DNA of 64,000 nt. It comes from Gelidibacter mesophilus DSM 14095 (GTDB taxonomy: Bacteria; Bacteroidota; Bacteroidia; Flavobacteriales; Flavobacteriaceae). A program made the translations under genes and the position numbers. The stretch is taken from NCBI RefSeq assembly GCF_000423005.1, contig NZ_AUHD01000006.1, positions 1 through 64,000 on the forward strand, in the 5' to 3' direction. Of the stretch, positions 50,935-59,109 are shown one piece after another. Position 1 is the first letter of the stretch; each line of letters begins with the position of its first letter. The notes below the pieces were generated by a model. It was not told where the DNA came from. It saw only the letters and a program-made list of their open reading frames with translations, and did not search any database.

Positions 50935-51741
50935 TTAATCGAGGTAGTATACATATCCAAAGTTCAACCAAAGTAAATAGTCGTTTGATTTGTTAGAGGG
51001 CAATGAATGGTTTAAGCCATCCACCTTATCACTAAAATAGTGCTGCCATCTCAAGTCAATCAGCAAATCTGATAAATAAGACAACTTGTAACGGCCACCA
51101 ATACCGCCCACAAGCGATAATGTTGTGCCATTTTTAGCGGTTATGAAGTCAGTATCTCTAATCGTTCCATCGGAATAGCGATACCAGGGGCCATAAAAAT
51201 TATCTAAATTATTTGGGTTTCCATCATTATAGGTGGTGTATACTTTTGGGTTATATGCTGTAAATTGAACGCCAAAACTAAAAAAAGGCGTGAAAGAGGG
51301 ACTTGGTAAGGAAAACTCCTTGATGCTGAAGGGAAAATACTCTAATTGCATCCCGATATTATAGTTGTTGGTTTCACCGGAATGTGCTCTTAATTTATTG
51401 GCGTTTACACCGGTTTTTGAAGGGTCTACCCATCTGCCGAAATGCTCTAATTTAGTTTTGTTCCAAGAGAGTTCGCTTCGTACTTTAAAGTGATCATTGA
51501 AGTAGGTATAAGGGGTGTAGCCAGATCGATACTCAAAGTTCATAAAATGTACCAAACCAATCCCAAACCCTGTGTTGCCCTTATTGGTGTCAAAATCGCG
51601 ACGTTCACCAAAATCAGACTGAAAAGCAACCGGTCCTGCAATAATACCTATTTCATTTGAGAATCCACCTTGAGCAAATCCAGTCGAAATACCTACGATA
51701 AAAATAGAGATGAGGGGTAGCCATTTCAAACTAGATATCAT
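50935..51741 (-). CDS. THC0290_0291-family outer-membrane protein
   Basis: The 268-aa protein has a signal peptide (LPLISIFIVGISTGFAQGG). The family's opening EIGIIAGPVAFQSDFGERRD and segments NTGFGIGLVHFMNFEY, YFNDHFKVRSELSWNKT, TPFFSFGVQFTAYNPKVY and a closing LWLNFGYVYYLD strand follow (shortened). It should be a small beta-barrel of the outer membrane; the family is found in Flavobacteriaceae and its function is not known. A well-formed promoter precedes it. Confidence 0.87.
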   Translation of the reverse strand: MISSLKWLPLISIFIVGISTGFAQGGFSNEIGIIAGPVAFQSDFGERRDFDTNKGNTGFGIGLVHFMNFEYRSGYTPYTYFNDHFKVRSELSWNKTKLEHFGRWVDPSKTGVNANKLRAHSGETNNYNIGMQLEYFPFSIKEFSLPSPSFTPFFSFGVQFTAYNPKVYTTYNDGNPNNLDNFYGPWYRYSDGTIRDTDFITAKNGTTLSLVGGIGGRYKLSYLSDLLIDLRWQHYFSDKVDGLNHSLPSNKSNDYLLWLNFGYVYYLD

Positions 51742-52043
51742 AAAGTTTATTTAATTAAGGGAGTTGGTATAAACAAATATATGAAAACTCAATTAACTAC
51801 CAAACAAAACATTTACTGCGAGAAGGTTATGATATAATTAAACGCGGCATATTGTGATATTGATTTTTTTGACGGATTTTTTAAACAGATAAACAATAAA
51901 AAGGTTAAAGAAGGTAGATTTATTATTGATAATGTAATTTTCTGTAAAGAAATTAATATTTTATTGTGAATAATTCATTAAAAGCTTAATATAAGCTATA
52001 TTTGCAACGCCAAACTTAATATTGACTGATAATAAAATAATAA
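51742..52043. other. Intergenic region, 302 bp, divergent promoters
   Basis: Besides the minus-strand promoter at 51774-51804, TATATTTG at 51997-52004 is a -7 match for gdhA on the plus strand, without a TTTG at the usual distance. The rest is AT-rich, with no ORF, RNA or repeat recognised. Confidence 0.55.
51774..51804 (-). promoter_or_regulatory. Promoter of the THC0290_0291-type gene
   Basis: On the minus strand TTTG (51804-51801) is followed after exactly 19 nt by TATATTTG (51781-51774), a full match to the phylum's housekeeping consensus. The ATG is 33 nt downstream. Confidence 0.75.
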
Positions 52044-53384
52044 ATGAAAGATAAAATTGACTCTTTTTTAAAACTTGTAAAAAAAACGAATGAGCATGAA
52101 CCAGAATTTTTGCAAGCTGTGCATGAAGTAGCAGAAACTATTTTGCCTTTTATAGAAGAAAACCCAAAATATAAAGGAAAAATGTTGCTAGAAAGGATGG
52201 TTGAACCTGAAAGAACCATTATTTTTAGAGTGCCATGGGTTGATGATAAAGGAGAAATACAAGTCAATAGAGGGATTCGGGTTGAATTTAATTCGGCCCT
52301 CGGTCCGTATAAGGGAGGCTTACGTTTTCATCCTACAGTAAATTTGAGTATTCTGAAGTTTTTAGGATTTGAACAAACCTTTAAAAACTCGCTTACTACA
52401 CTTCCATTGGGAGGTGGAAAGGGCGGTTCTGATTTTGATCCAAAAGGTAAGAGTGACAATGAAGTGATGCGCTTTTGCCAATCCTTCATGAATGAGTTAT
52501 ACCGACATATTGGTGAAAGTACAGATATTCCTGCAGGGGATGTTGGTATTGGTCCACGAGAAATTGGATATATGTTTGGTCAGTATAAGAAAATACGTAA
52601 TGAGTTTACTGGAATTTTAACCGGAAAAGGACGGTCTTATGGAGGATCTTTAATCAGGCCAGAATCAACTGGTTACGGAACTGTATATTTTGTACAAAGT
52701 ATGTTGGCACTTAAAAACGATACTTTGGAAGGCAAAACCGTAGTGATTTCAGGATCAGGAAATGTCGCACAATATGCCTGCGAAAAAGCTACAGAATACG
52801 GTGCAAAAGTGTTGGGTATGTCTGATTCATCAGGTTATATTTATGATTCTGAAGGTATTGATGCTGAAAAGCTGGCGTATATAATGGATCTAAAAAATGA
52901 ACAAAGAGGACGGATAAGCGAATATGCTGATCGTTATAAATCCGCAACCTTTCATGAAGGAAGACCTTGGGCAATTAAAGCAGATATTGCTTTGCCATGT
53001 GCCACTCAAAATGAATTGAATGAAGAAGAAGCATTAATGCTTATCAAAAATAAGGTACTGGTTATAGCTGAAGGTGCTAATATGCCATGTACACCAGAAG
53101 CCATTGAGGCATTTCAAAAAGCAAAAGTATTATTTGGACCAGGAAAGGCAGCTAATGCTGGTGGTGTAGCAACTTCAGGATTGGAAATGAGCCAGAATTC
53201 ATTAAAACTGTCATGGTCTAGGAATAAGGTAGAAGGTAAATTGGTTGATATTATGGAAGATATCCATAAATCTTGCGTAAAATACGGCAAACAGGAGGAT
53301 GGCTTTGTTGATTATGTTAAGGGCGCAAACATTGCTGGTTTTGTTAAAGTAGCAGATGCAATGTTGGCACAAGGTGTGGTCTAA
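52044..53384 (+). CDS. gdhA: NADP-specific glutamate dehydrogenase
   Basis: The 446-aa enzyme catalyses reductive amination of 2-oxoglutarate to glutamate. Conserved are ALGPYKGGLRFHPTVN, PLGGGKGGSDFDPKGKSDNE (active-site Lys), ESTDIPAGDVGIG, GGSLIRPESTGYG and the Rossmann loop VISGSGNVAQYA. Length fits the hexameric NADP type of Bacteria. It is a single gene that ends 10 nt from the convergent acetyltransferase-like gene. Confidence 0.96.
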   Translation: MKDKIDSFLKLVKKTNEHEPEFLQAVHEVAETILPFIEENPKYKGKMLLERMVEPERTIIFRVPWVDDKGEIQVNRGIRVEFNSALGPYKGGLRFHPTVNLSILKFLGFEQTFKNSLTTLPLGGGKGGSDFDPKGKSDNEVMRFCQSFMNELYRHIGESTDIPAGDVGIGPREIGYMFGQYKKIRNEFTGILTGKGRSYGGSLIRPESTGYGTVYFVQSMLALKNDTLEGKTVVISGSGNVAQYACEKATEYGAKVLGMSDSSGYIYDSEGIDAEKLAYIMDLKNEQRGRISEYADRYKSATFHEGRPWAIKADIALPCATQNELNEEEALMLIKNKVLVIAEGANMPCTPEAIEAFQKAKVLFGPGKAANAGGVATSGLEMSQNSLKLSWSRNKVEGKLVDIMEDIHKSCVKYGKQEDGFVDYVKGANIAGFVKVADAMLAQGVV

Positions 53385-53394
53385 GGTATCAAAT

Positions 53395-54474
53395 TTACTT
53401 CTGATTGGTTAGGTTTGAGAGATGTCTTTCCACAATTTCAAACATTACAATGTCAGGCTGAATCTCTTCAATTAAAGCATGATCCAGCACGTAAGTTCTT
53501 ACGTATAAGGTTTCCATAAATGTCTCGTTGAAATAGGAAATCCAAGCATTAGAAAAAGAATCACAATGCATTATCAATTTCAAATCCTGAAACTGATTTT
53601 TATAATGTTGAAACGTATATTTGGCGGATAAGGTATCTATTTTGGATACCTTATTTTTTTTGAGTGACACAACGTTCTCTTTAGTATTTATATTAATCAT
53701 TGGCGTAATGTCACCTTTTATCGCAGTTGGAACATCATGATAATCAGATAATGGAATTGGTTTTATTTCAAAATCCTGGCTAATAACCCCAATGGTTTCT
53801 GAATATCCTAAAAAAGCACCGTAATCAGTCCAATGTGTATCCGTTTTATGATATAAGGGCCTATTTTTCTTTTCAGACATTAAGCGCTTTTTAAGTGAAA
53901 TTATTTTTAGGTTAGTATAAGATTTTAAATGGCTCTGTAACTGTTCTAAACGGGTAATGTTCTGTTTGAGTTTAAAGGGTAAATTTTCTTGATAGATAGT
54001 TTGTTTATTGGGGGCTACCACTAAATAGAATGCGATATTTTTTAGTCCGAGGTCTCTTTCAATGTTAACTAAGTTTGTTGTAATTTCATTGAGTTCAGCT
54101 AAAGTAAATGGGACGTTTCCAAACGTATCATTCAAAATATCACTGTGCGCATTTCCTAAAAAATACCAGCCATCTTTTCCATTAATTACTTGGTTGGGCA
54201 GCGGGTTATCTTTCAAAACATCAGATTTAATATGAATGTATGAATTGACTAGGGTTGTTTTGAGTCCAAAATTTTTCTCATAATAATTTTTGTAGTCGTT
54301 GAATAAGCGCTTAGGATCGGAGAGGTTAAATTCGGGCAGTTCTGTAAATTCTCTGTTTTCGTTATTCTTTGTGTTTTCTAAACCCAATAGCATAACAAGG
54401 TTGGGCAGGATTAGTAGGAGTAAAAATCCGCCTATCAGAAGATATCTATTAGAAAACTGATCTCGAGGTTTCAA
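53395..54474 (-). CDS. AlgJ/AlgX-like SGNH acetyltransferase
   Basis: The 359-aa protein has one N-terminal membrane helix (LIGGFLLLLILPNLVMLLG) and an extracytoplasmic SGNH/DHHW-type domain. The candidate triad lies in KTDTHWTDYGAFL (Asp and His) and MHCDSFSNAW (Ser). VINGKDGWYFLGN is the usual start of the domain. It overlaps the MBOAT gene by 4 nt, the arrangement of AlgI/AlgJ pairs that O-acetylate extracellular polysaccharide. Which polysaccharide is modified is unknown; no biosynthesis cluster is adjacent. Confidence 0.85.
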   Translation of the reverse strand: MKPRDQFSNRYLLIGGFLLLLILPNLVMLLGLENTKNNENREFTELPEFNLSDPKRLFNDYKNYYEKNFGLKTTLVNSYIHIKSDVLKDNPLPNQVINGKDGWYFLGNAHSDILNDTFGNVPFTLAELNEITTNLVNIERDLGLKNIAFYLVVAPNKQTIYQENLPFKLKQNITRLEQLQSHLKSYTNLKIISLKKRLMSEKKNRPLYHKTDTHWTDYGAFLGYSETIGVISQDFEIKPIPLSDYHDVPTAIKGDITPMININTKENVVSLKKNKVSKIDTLSAKYTFQHYKNQFQDLKLIMHCDSFSNAWISYFNETFMETLYVRTYVLDHALIEEIQPDIVMFEIVERHLSNLTNQK

Positions 54475-55889
54475 AATCTAAAATATATAAAAGGGTTATA
54501 TGAATCTGTAGCAATATAAAAGAGACACAAGACAAATAGGCTTAGTAAACCAACCGCTCTGCAAGAACCAAAAAACCAATGGAAGGTATTTAAAGGTTTA
54601 ATAAGCAATTTTATTTTGTGATATATTGGAACGGATAAAACAGTTGCAAGGAGTAAAACAACAAGGAGCTCAGTAGAAAAGTAAAAATTAAAAAATGCGA
54701 CATTGGTTTTGTTTTGGAAACTGAACATAGCCTCAATGTACTGAAAAGCTTTTGGTAAAGAATCACTTCTGAAAAATACCCACGATACACAAATACTGAA
54801 TAGTAAATACAAATGGGCGATGAATTTAGGTAATTTATTTAAAATTCTTCCCCACCCAAGACGCTCAACACTAATTAGAATGCCATGAAAGAGTCCCCAG
54901 ATAATAAAGGTCCAATTAGCACCATGCCATAGTCCGGTGATTAAAAAAACGATAAAAAGGTTGATATATGTTCGGGTGGGGCCGTGTTGATTTCCACCTA
55001 ACGGAATATAGAGATAATCTCTAAACCAACTAGATAAGGTCATGTGCCATCGTTTCCAAAACTCTCTTATCGATCTTGCTGTGTAGGGGTAATTGAAGTT
55101 TTCTGGAAAATTGAAACCAAACAGCTTCCCGAGCCCAATAGCCATATCTGAATATCCGGAAAAGTCAAAATAGATTTGGAAACTATAAGCAATAACGCCG
55201 AGCCAAGCCAATCCAGCCGATAGGTCATCACCATGCAGATTAAATATATTATCGGCCAAGAGTGCACAGTTGTTTGCAATGAGCATCTTTTTTGTAAGTC
55301 CAATTACGAAACGCTCGATACCTTCAGACATTAAGGAGGTCGTCACTTTTCTACTGGAAAGTTGATCTTTAATAGATTTATACCGCACTATTGGTCCTGC
55401 AATAAGCTGAGGGAACAATGTAACGTAGGTGGCAAAATCAATAATATTACTATTGGCCTCCACTTCCCCTCGGTACACGTCAATAGTATAGGACATGGTT
55501 TGGAAGGTGTAAAAGCTTATACCCAGCGGTAAGGCAATATTAGAAAAAGCATAAGCATTATCCACACTAACGCTAAAAAGACCTAAAAGATCAACAATAT
55601 TGGTAAAGACGAAATCTGAATATTTAAAATAGGCAAGGAGTCCAACGTTAAAAATTATGGATAGGGCCAAGCCCGTTTTTCGTCTTCCGTTTTTAATAAT
55701 AAGACCACATGAATAATCGACAAGTGTTGAAATAATAATTAAGGCAACAAGTTCTTTTTCTCCCCAAGTGTAAAAGAATAAACTGACAAGAAGTAAAAAT
55801 AAGTTCTTAAATCTTGAAGGTAATAAATAGTAGATGAATAATGTGAATGGTAAAAATAAAAATAGAAAGACGGGACTACTAAATAGCAT
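54471..55889 (-). CDS. MBOAT-family O-acyltransferase (AlgI-like)
   Basis: The 472-aa membrane protein has about eleven hydrophobic helices. The AlgI signatures are FFYTWGEKELV, KYSDFVF, FYTFQTMSYTIDVYRGEV, SGYSDMAIGLGKLFGFNFPENF, FWKRWHMTLSSWFRDYLYIPLGG and the catalytic His region LWHGANWTFIIWGLFHG (sequences shortened). It moves acyl groups from a cytoplasmic donor across the inner membrane to the partner encoded just downstream. The 4-nt ATGA overlap suggests translational coupling. Confidence 0.93.
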   Translation of the reverse strand: MLFSSPVFLFLFLPFTLFIYYLLPSRFKNLFLLLVSLFFYTWGEKELVALIIISTLVDYSCGLIIKNGRRKTGLALSIIFNVGLLAYFKYSDFVFTNIVDLLGLFSVSVDNAYAFSNIALPLGISFYTFQTMSYTIDVYRGEVEANSNIIDFATYVTLFPQLIAGPIVRYKSIKDQLSSRKVTTSLMSEGIERFVIGLTKKMLIANNCALLADNIFNLHGDDLSAGLAWLGVIAYSFQIYFDFSGYSDMAIGLGKLFGFNFPENFNYPYTARSIREFWKRWHMTLSSWFRDYLYIPLGGNQHGPTRTYINLFIVFLITGLWHGANWTFIIWGLFHGILISVERLGWGRILNKLPKFIAHLYLLFSICVSWVFFRSDSLPKAFQYIEAMFSFQNKTNVAFFNFYFSTELLVVLLLATVLSVPIYHKIKLLIKPLNTFHWFFGSCRAVGLLSLFVLCLFYIATDSYNPFIYFRF

Positions 55890-55972
55890 TCAGGATAATC
55901 AATTATGAAAAGCTAATTTACAATAAATTATCTTATTTTTGGTTTATATATTTCATACCAGATTTCCGTTTA

Positions 55973-58372
55973 ATGGGTGCTATTAAGAAGTTTTTCAATT
56001 TATTTTTTTTGTTATTTTCATTTATTTTAGGTGCTCAGGATTATTCAGATTTATGGGAAGGACATTTTTCATATTTAGATATTAAGGATGTTTCCAATGA
56101 TGGCAATAAAATTTACGCTGCCAGTGAAAATTCGATCTTTAGATTTGATTCAGAAACTAATGAAATTGAAACTATAACTACAATTAACGGTTTGTCTGGA
56201 GAGACGATTTCTACAATTTATTACAGTCAAAATTATGGCTTGCTTTTGATTGGTTTTGCAAATGGATTGATAGAAATAGTGTCGGACAGTTCTCCAGATG
56301 TGCTTTCTGTTATTGATATTCTGAACAAAGAGGCCATTCCACCTACTAAAAAGAAAATCAATCATTTTCATGAAGATGATGGCAAGATATATATCTCAAC
56401 AGATTATGGCGTTTCTGTGTACAGTTTAGAGCGATTGGAGTTTGGGGATACTTATTTTATAGGTTTTGGAGGAAGTCAAATTAAAGTTAATCAATCCACT
56501 GTTTTTGGGAATTTCATTTACGCAGCCTGTAGCAATGGTGGTGCCCTTAAAAAAGCGGTTAAATCAAACCCCAATCTGATTGATTATACGCAATGGCAAA
56601 CCATAAATTCTGGAGATTTCACGGCCGTTTCAAATGTAAATGAGAATTTGTATGCCATGAAGTCCAATCGAACGATTTATAAGATTGACAACGACAATCT
56701 TTCGGCGCTATTTACATACCCTGAGATGCCAAAAAGTGTAAAGAGTACCAATGATAATTTGATGGTGACCACAAAAGACCAAGTTTTTGTGTATGACGGT
56801 GGTTTTAACCTATTGAATTTAAAAAATGCCAATCGGGAGTTTGAAACTGTTTTTTCCTGCGCCACCATCAATTTACAAAAAGAACTATTCATAGGGACAA
56901 ATTCTATCATCACAACTGGAAAGCCTGGTTTCGGAATTTTAAAATCGGGATCGAATGATGGTTCTGTCTATGAAGCCATTCATCCTCCCGGGCCATTAAT
57001 GAATCGTGTGTTCAGTATTCAAACGCCTCCAAATGAAATATGGGCTGTTTTTGGTGGCTATTCATCTGAATACAATTTTAGTGGAGGAATTGCAAAAACA
57101 GGATTAAGTCATTTTATAGATGAAACTTGGGTGAATACACCTTATGACACTATTGCGGCTATCATCCCAAAACCTGATTATTTATCGCATATTACAGTAA
57201 ATCCATTTAATTTAGAGCAGGTTTATATAAGTTCTTATTGGTCGGGTTTAATTGAGTTCAATCAAGGCCAACCTTCAATTATTTATGATCAAACAAACAG
57301 TACCATTGTACCCTTTGTTCAGGATCTCCACTTGACGCTGGGCGGAAATTATGACCGGACAGGGGCGCTGTGGGTTATGAATGGAAGAGTTGCCAAGCCG
57401 CTCAACAAATTTGAAAATGGAAAGTGGACATCCTATGATTTTACTTCAATTATAGATCCACCTACAAGTAATATCGGTTTTACTGCTCCCGTTTTTGATT
57501 CACAGGGCAATGTTTTTGTTGGAAGCTTTAAGAAAGGATTAATTGGATATAATATCAAAGGCTCAGGAAATACGGTTAAATTTATTGCTGATGAAGAAAG
57601 CAATATGCCAGCTGACAATGTAAACTCCTTGGCAATGGATAATAGAAATCAGTTGTGGATTGGTACCATAAAAGGATTACGGGTTTTGTATAATACTTCC
57701 AATTTTTTCAGTGAACCGAACGTGAAAGTGAGCGAAATTGTGATATTAGAAAAAGGAATTCCCACAGAGTTATTAGCCAATCAGGTTATTTCCGCCATCG
57801 AAGTTGATGGTTCCAATAATAAATGGATTGGAACAGGACAGTCCGGAGTCTTTTATTTTTCTCCAGATGGGCAACGGACAATTTATCATTTCACTACCGA
57901 TAATTCGCCGTTACCTTCCAATACGATTAATGATATTTCAATTGATCCACAAACAGGAAAGGTGTATATCGCCACGCCAAAAGGTTTAGTGGCATTTATA
58001 TCAGGAGGATCCACTCCTGCTGAAGAGCTAAATAGTGCCTTCGTTTATCCTAATCCAGTGAGGCCAGAATATAATATCCTTGGAGCAAATGATTTAAATG
58101 ACATCAATAAGGGTGTTAAAATCAAAGGGATTACTGAAAATGTGAATATCAAAATTACAGATATTGAAGGTAATCTTGTAGCTGAAGCGCAATCAAGAGT
58201 CAATTTAAGAGCTTCAGGTTCTAATTATAATTTTGCAATTGATGGTGGCACCGCCATCTGGAATGGCAGAAATATGGCCAACGCTATTGTGGCTTCAGGT
58301 GTTTATTTAATTTTGATATCTGATTTGGATTCTTTCGAAACTAAGGTCTTAAAATTATTGATCATCAGATAA
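55973..58372 (+). CDS. porZ: PorZ-like type IX secretion propeller protein
   Basis: The 799-aa protein starts with a signal peptide (FNLFFLLFSFILGAQDYS). It consists of beta-propeller repeats of the two-component-regulator type (INGLSGETISTIYY, ISTDYGVSVYSL, NSLAMDNRNQLWIGTIKGLR, NDISIDPQTGKVYIATPKGL, in part). It closes with a T9SS-like C-terminal domain beginning AFVYPNPVRPEY. This is the layout of PorZ, an outer-surface part of the T9SS attachment machinery in Porphyromonas. The gene lies 17 nt before recO, the usual neighbour in Flavobacteriaceae. TATTTTTG at 55934-55941 may be its -7 element. Confidence 0.85.
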   Translation: MGAIKKFFNLFFLLFSFILGAQDYSDLWEGHFSYLDIKDVSNDGNKIYAASENSIFRFDSETNEIETITTINGLSGETISTIYYSQNYGLLLIGFANGLIEIVSDSSPDVLSVIDILNKEAIPPTKKKINHFHEDDGKIYISTDYGVSVYSLERLEFGDTYFIGFGGSQIKVNQSTVFGNFIYAACSNGGALKKAVKSNPNLIDYTQWQTINSGDFTAVSNVNENLYAMKSNRTIYKIDNDNLSALFTYPEMPKSVKSTNDNLMVTTKDQVFVYDGGFNLLNLKNANREFETVFSCATINLQKELFIGTNSIITTGKPGFGILKSGSNDGSVYEAIHPPGPLMNRVFSIQTPPNEIWAVFGGYSSEYNFSGGIAKTGLSHFIDETWVNTPYDTIAAIIPKPDYLSHITVNPFNLEQVYISSYWSGLIEFNQGQPSIIYDQTNSTIVPFVQDLHLTLGGNYDRTGALWVMNGRVAKPLNKFENGKWTSYDFTSIIDPPTSNIGFTAPVFDSQGNVFVGSFKKGLIGYNIKGSGNTVKFIADEESNMPADNVNSLAMDNRNQLWIGTIKGLRVLYNTSNFFSEPNVKVSEIVILEKGIPTELLANQVISAIEVDGSNNKWIGTGQSGVFYFSPDGQRTIYHFTTDNSPLPSNTINDISIDPQTGKVYIATPKGLVAFISGGSTPAEELNSAFVYPNPVRPEYNILGANDLNDINKGVKIKGITENVNIKITDIEGNLVAEAQSRVNLRASGSNYNFAIDGGTAIWNGRNMANAIVASGVYLILISDLDSFETKVLKLLIIR

Positions 58373-58389
58373 TCTATTCAACTAAAAAC

Positions 58390-59109
58390 ATGTTAGTTAA
58401 AACCAACGCAATTGTACTTTCAAAAATAAGGTACGGAGATAATGATGTGATTGTAAAATGCTATACCAAAAACAGGGGCATCGTCAGTTATTTATTGCGA
58501 GGAGTTTTAAAAAGCAAGAAAAGCAATTCTAAAATTGCGTATTATCAGCCTTTATCACAATTGGAAATTGAGGAAAATTATAGGGCCAACCAATCTTTGC
58601 ATTTTATTACCGATGTCAGGCTAAGTGTCCCCTACCATAATATGCATACCAATATTATAAAAGCAGCGGTTGTTATGTTTCTGTCAGAAGTCTTGACCAC
58701 AACCTTAAAAGAAGAAGAAGCCAACCCATCATTGTATGAGTTTTTGGAAACGACACTGCAATGGCTGGATCACGAAACCGACTTTGCCAATTTTCATTTA
58801 CTGTTTTTATTAGAGCTCTCCAAACATTTAGGTTTTTATCCAGACGGCTCACAATCAGGCTTTCCTTATTTCAATTTACGTTCTGGAAGTTTCGAATTAA
58901 ATCCAGAAACGCCGTATACAATTTCAGGAGAAAATTTAACCGTGCTAAAACAGCTGTTGGGCATACAGTTTGATAGATTGGATACCATTAAATTGCATTC
59001 AAAACAAAGACAAGCTTTTCTGAATCTTTTGTTGCTTTATTTTGAATTGCATCTATCAGATTTTAGAAAACCCAAATCACTTCAAGTGTTTAATGAAGTG
59101 TTTCATTAA
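58390..59109 (+). CDS. recO: DNA repair protein RecO
   Basis: The 239-aa protein has the RecO OB-fold start MLVKTNAIVLSKIRYGDNDVI and the segments YLLRGVLKSKKSNSKIAYYQ (in part), LSEVLTTTLKEEEANPSLYEF (in part), FLLELSKHLGFYP and FNLRSGSF. It mediates RecA loading on SSB-coated DNA together with RecR and RecF. Zinc-binding cysteines seen in some homologues are absent, as is common here. Its TAA overlaps the next ATG by one base (TAATG). Confidence 0.94.
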   Translation: MLVKTNAIVLSKIRYGDNDVIVKCYTKNRGIVSYLLRGVLKSKKSNSKIAYYQPLSQLEIEENYRANQSLHFITDVRLSVPYHNMHTNIIKAAVVMFLSEVLTTTLKEEEANPSLYEFLETTLQWLDHETDFANFHLLFLLELSKHLGFYPDGSQSGFPYFNLRSGSFELNPETPYTISGENLTVLKQLLGIQFDRLDTIKLHSKQRQAFLNLLLLYFELHLSDFRKPKSLQVFNEVFH

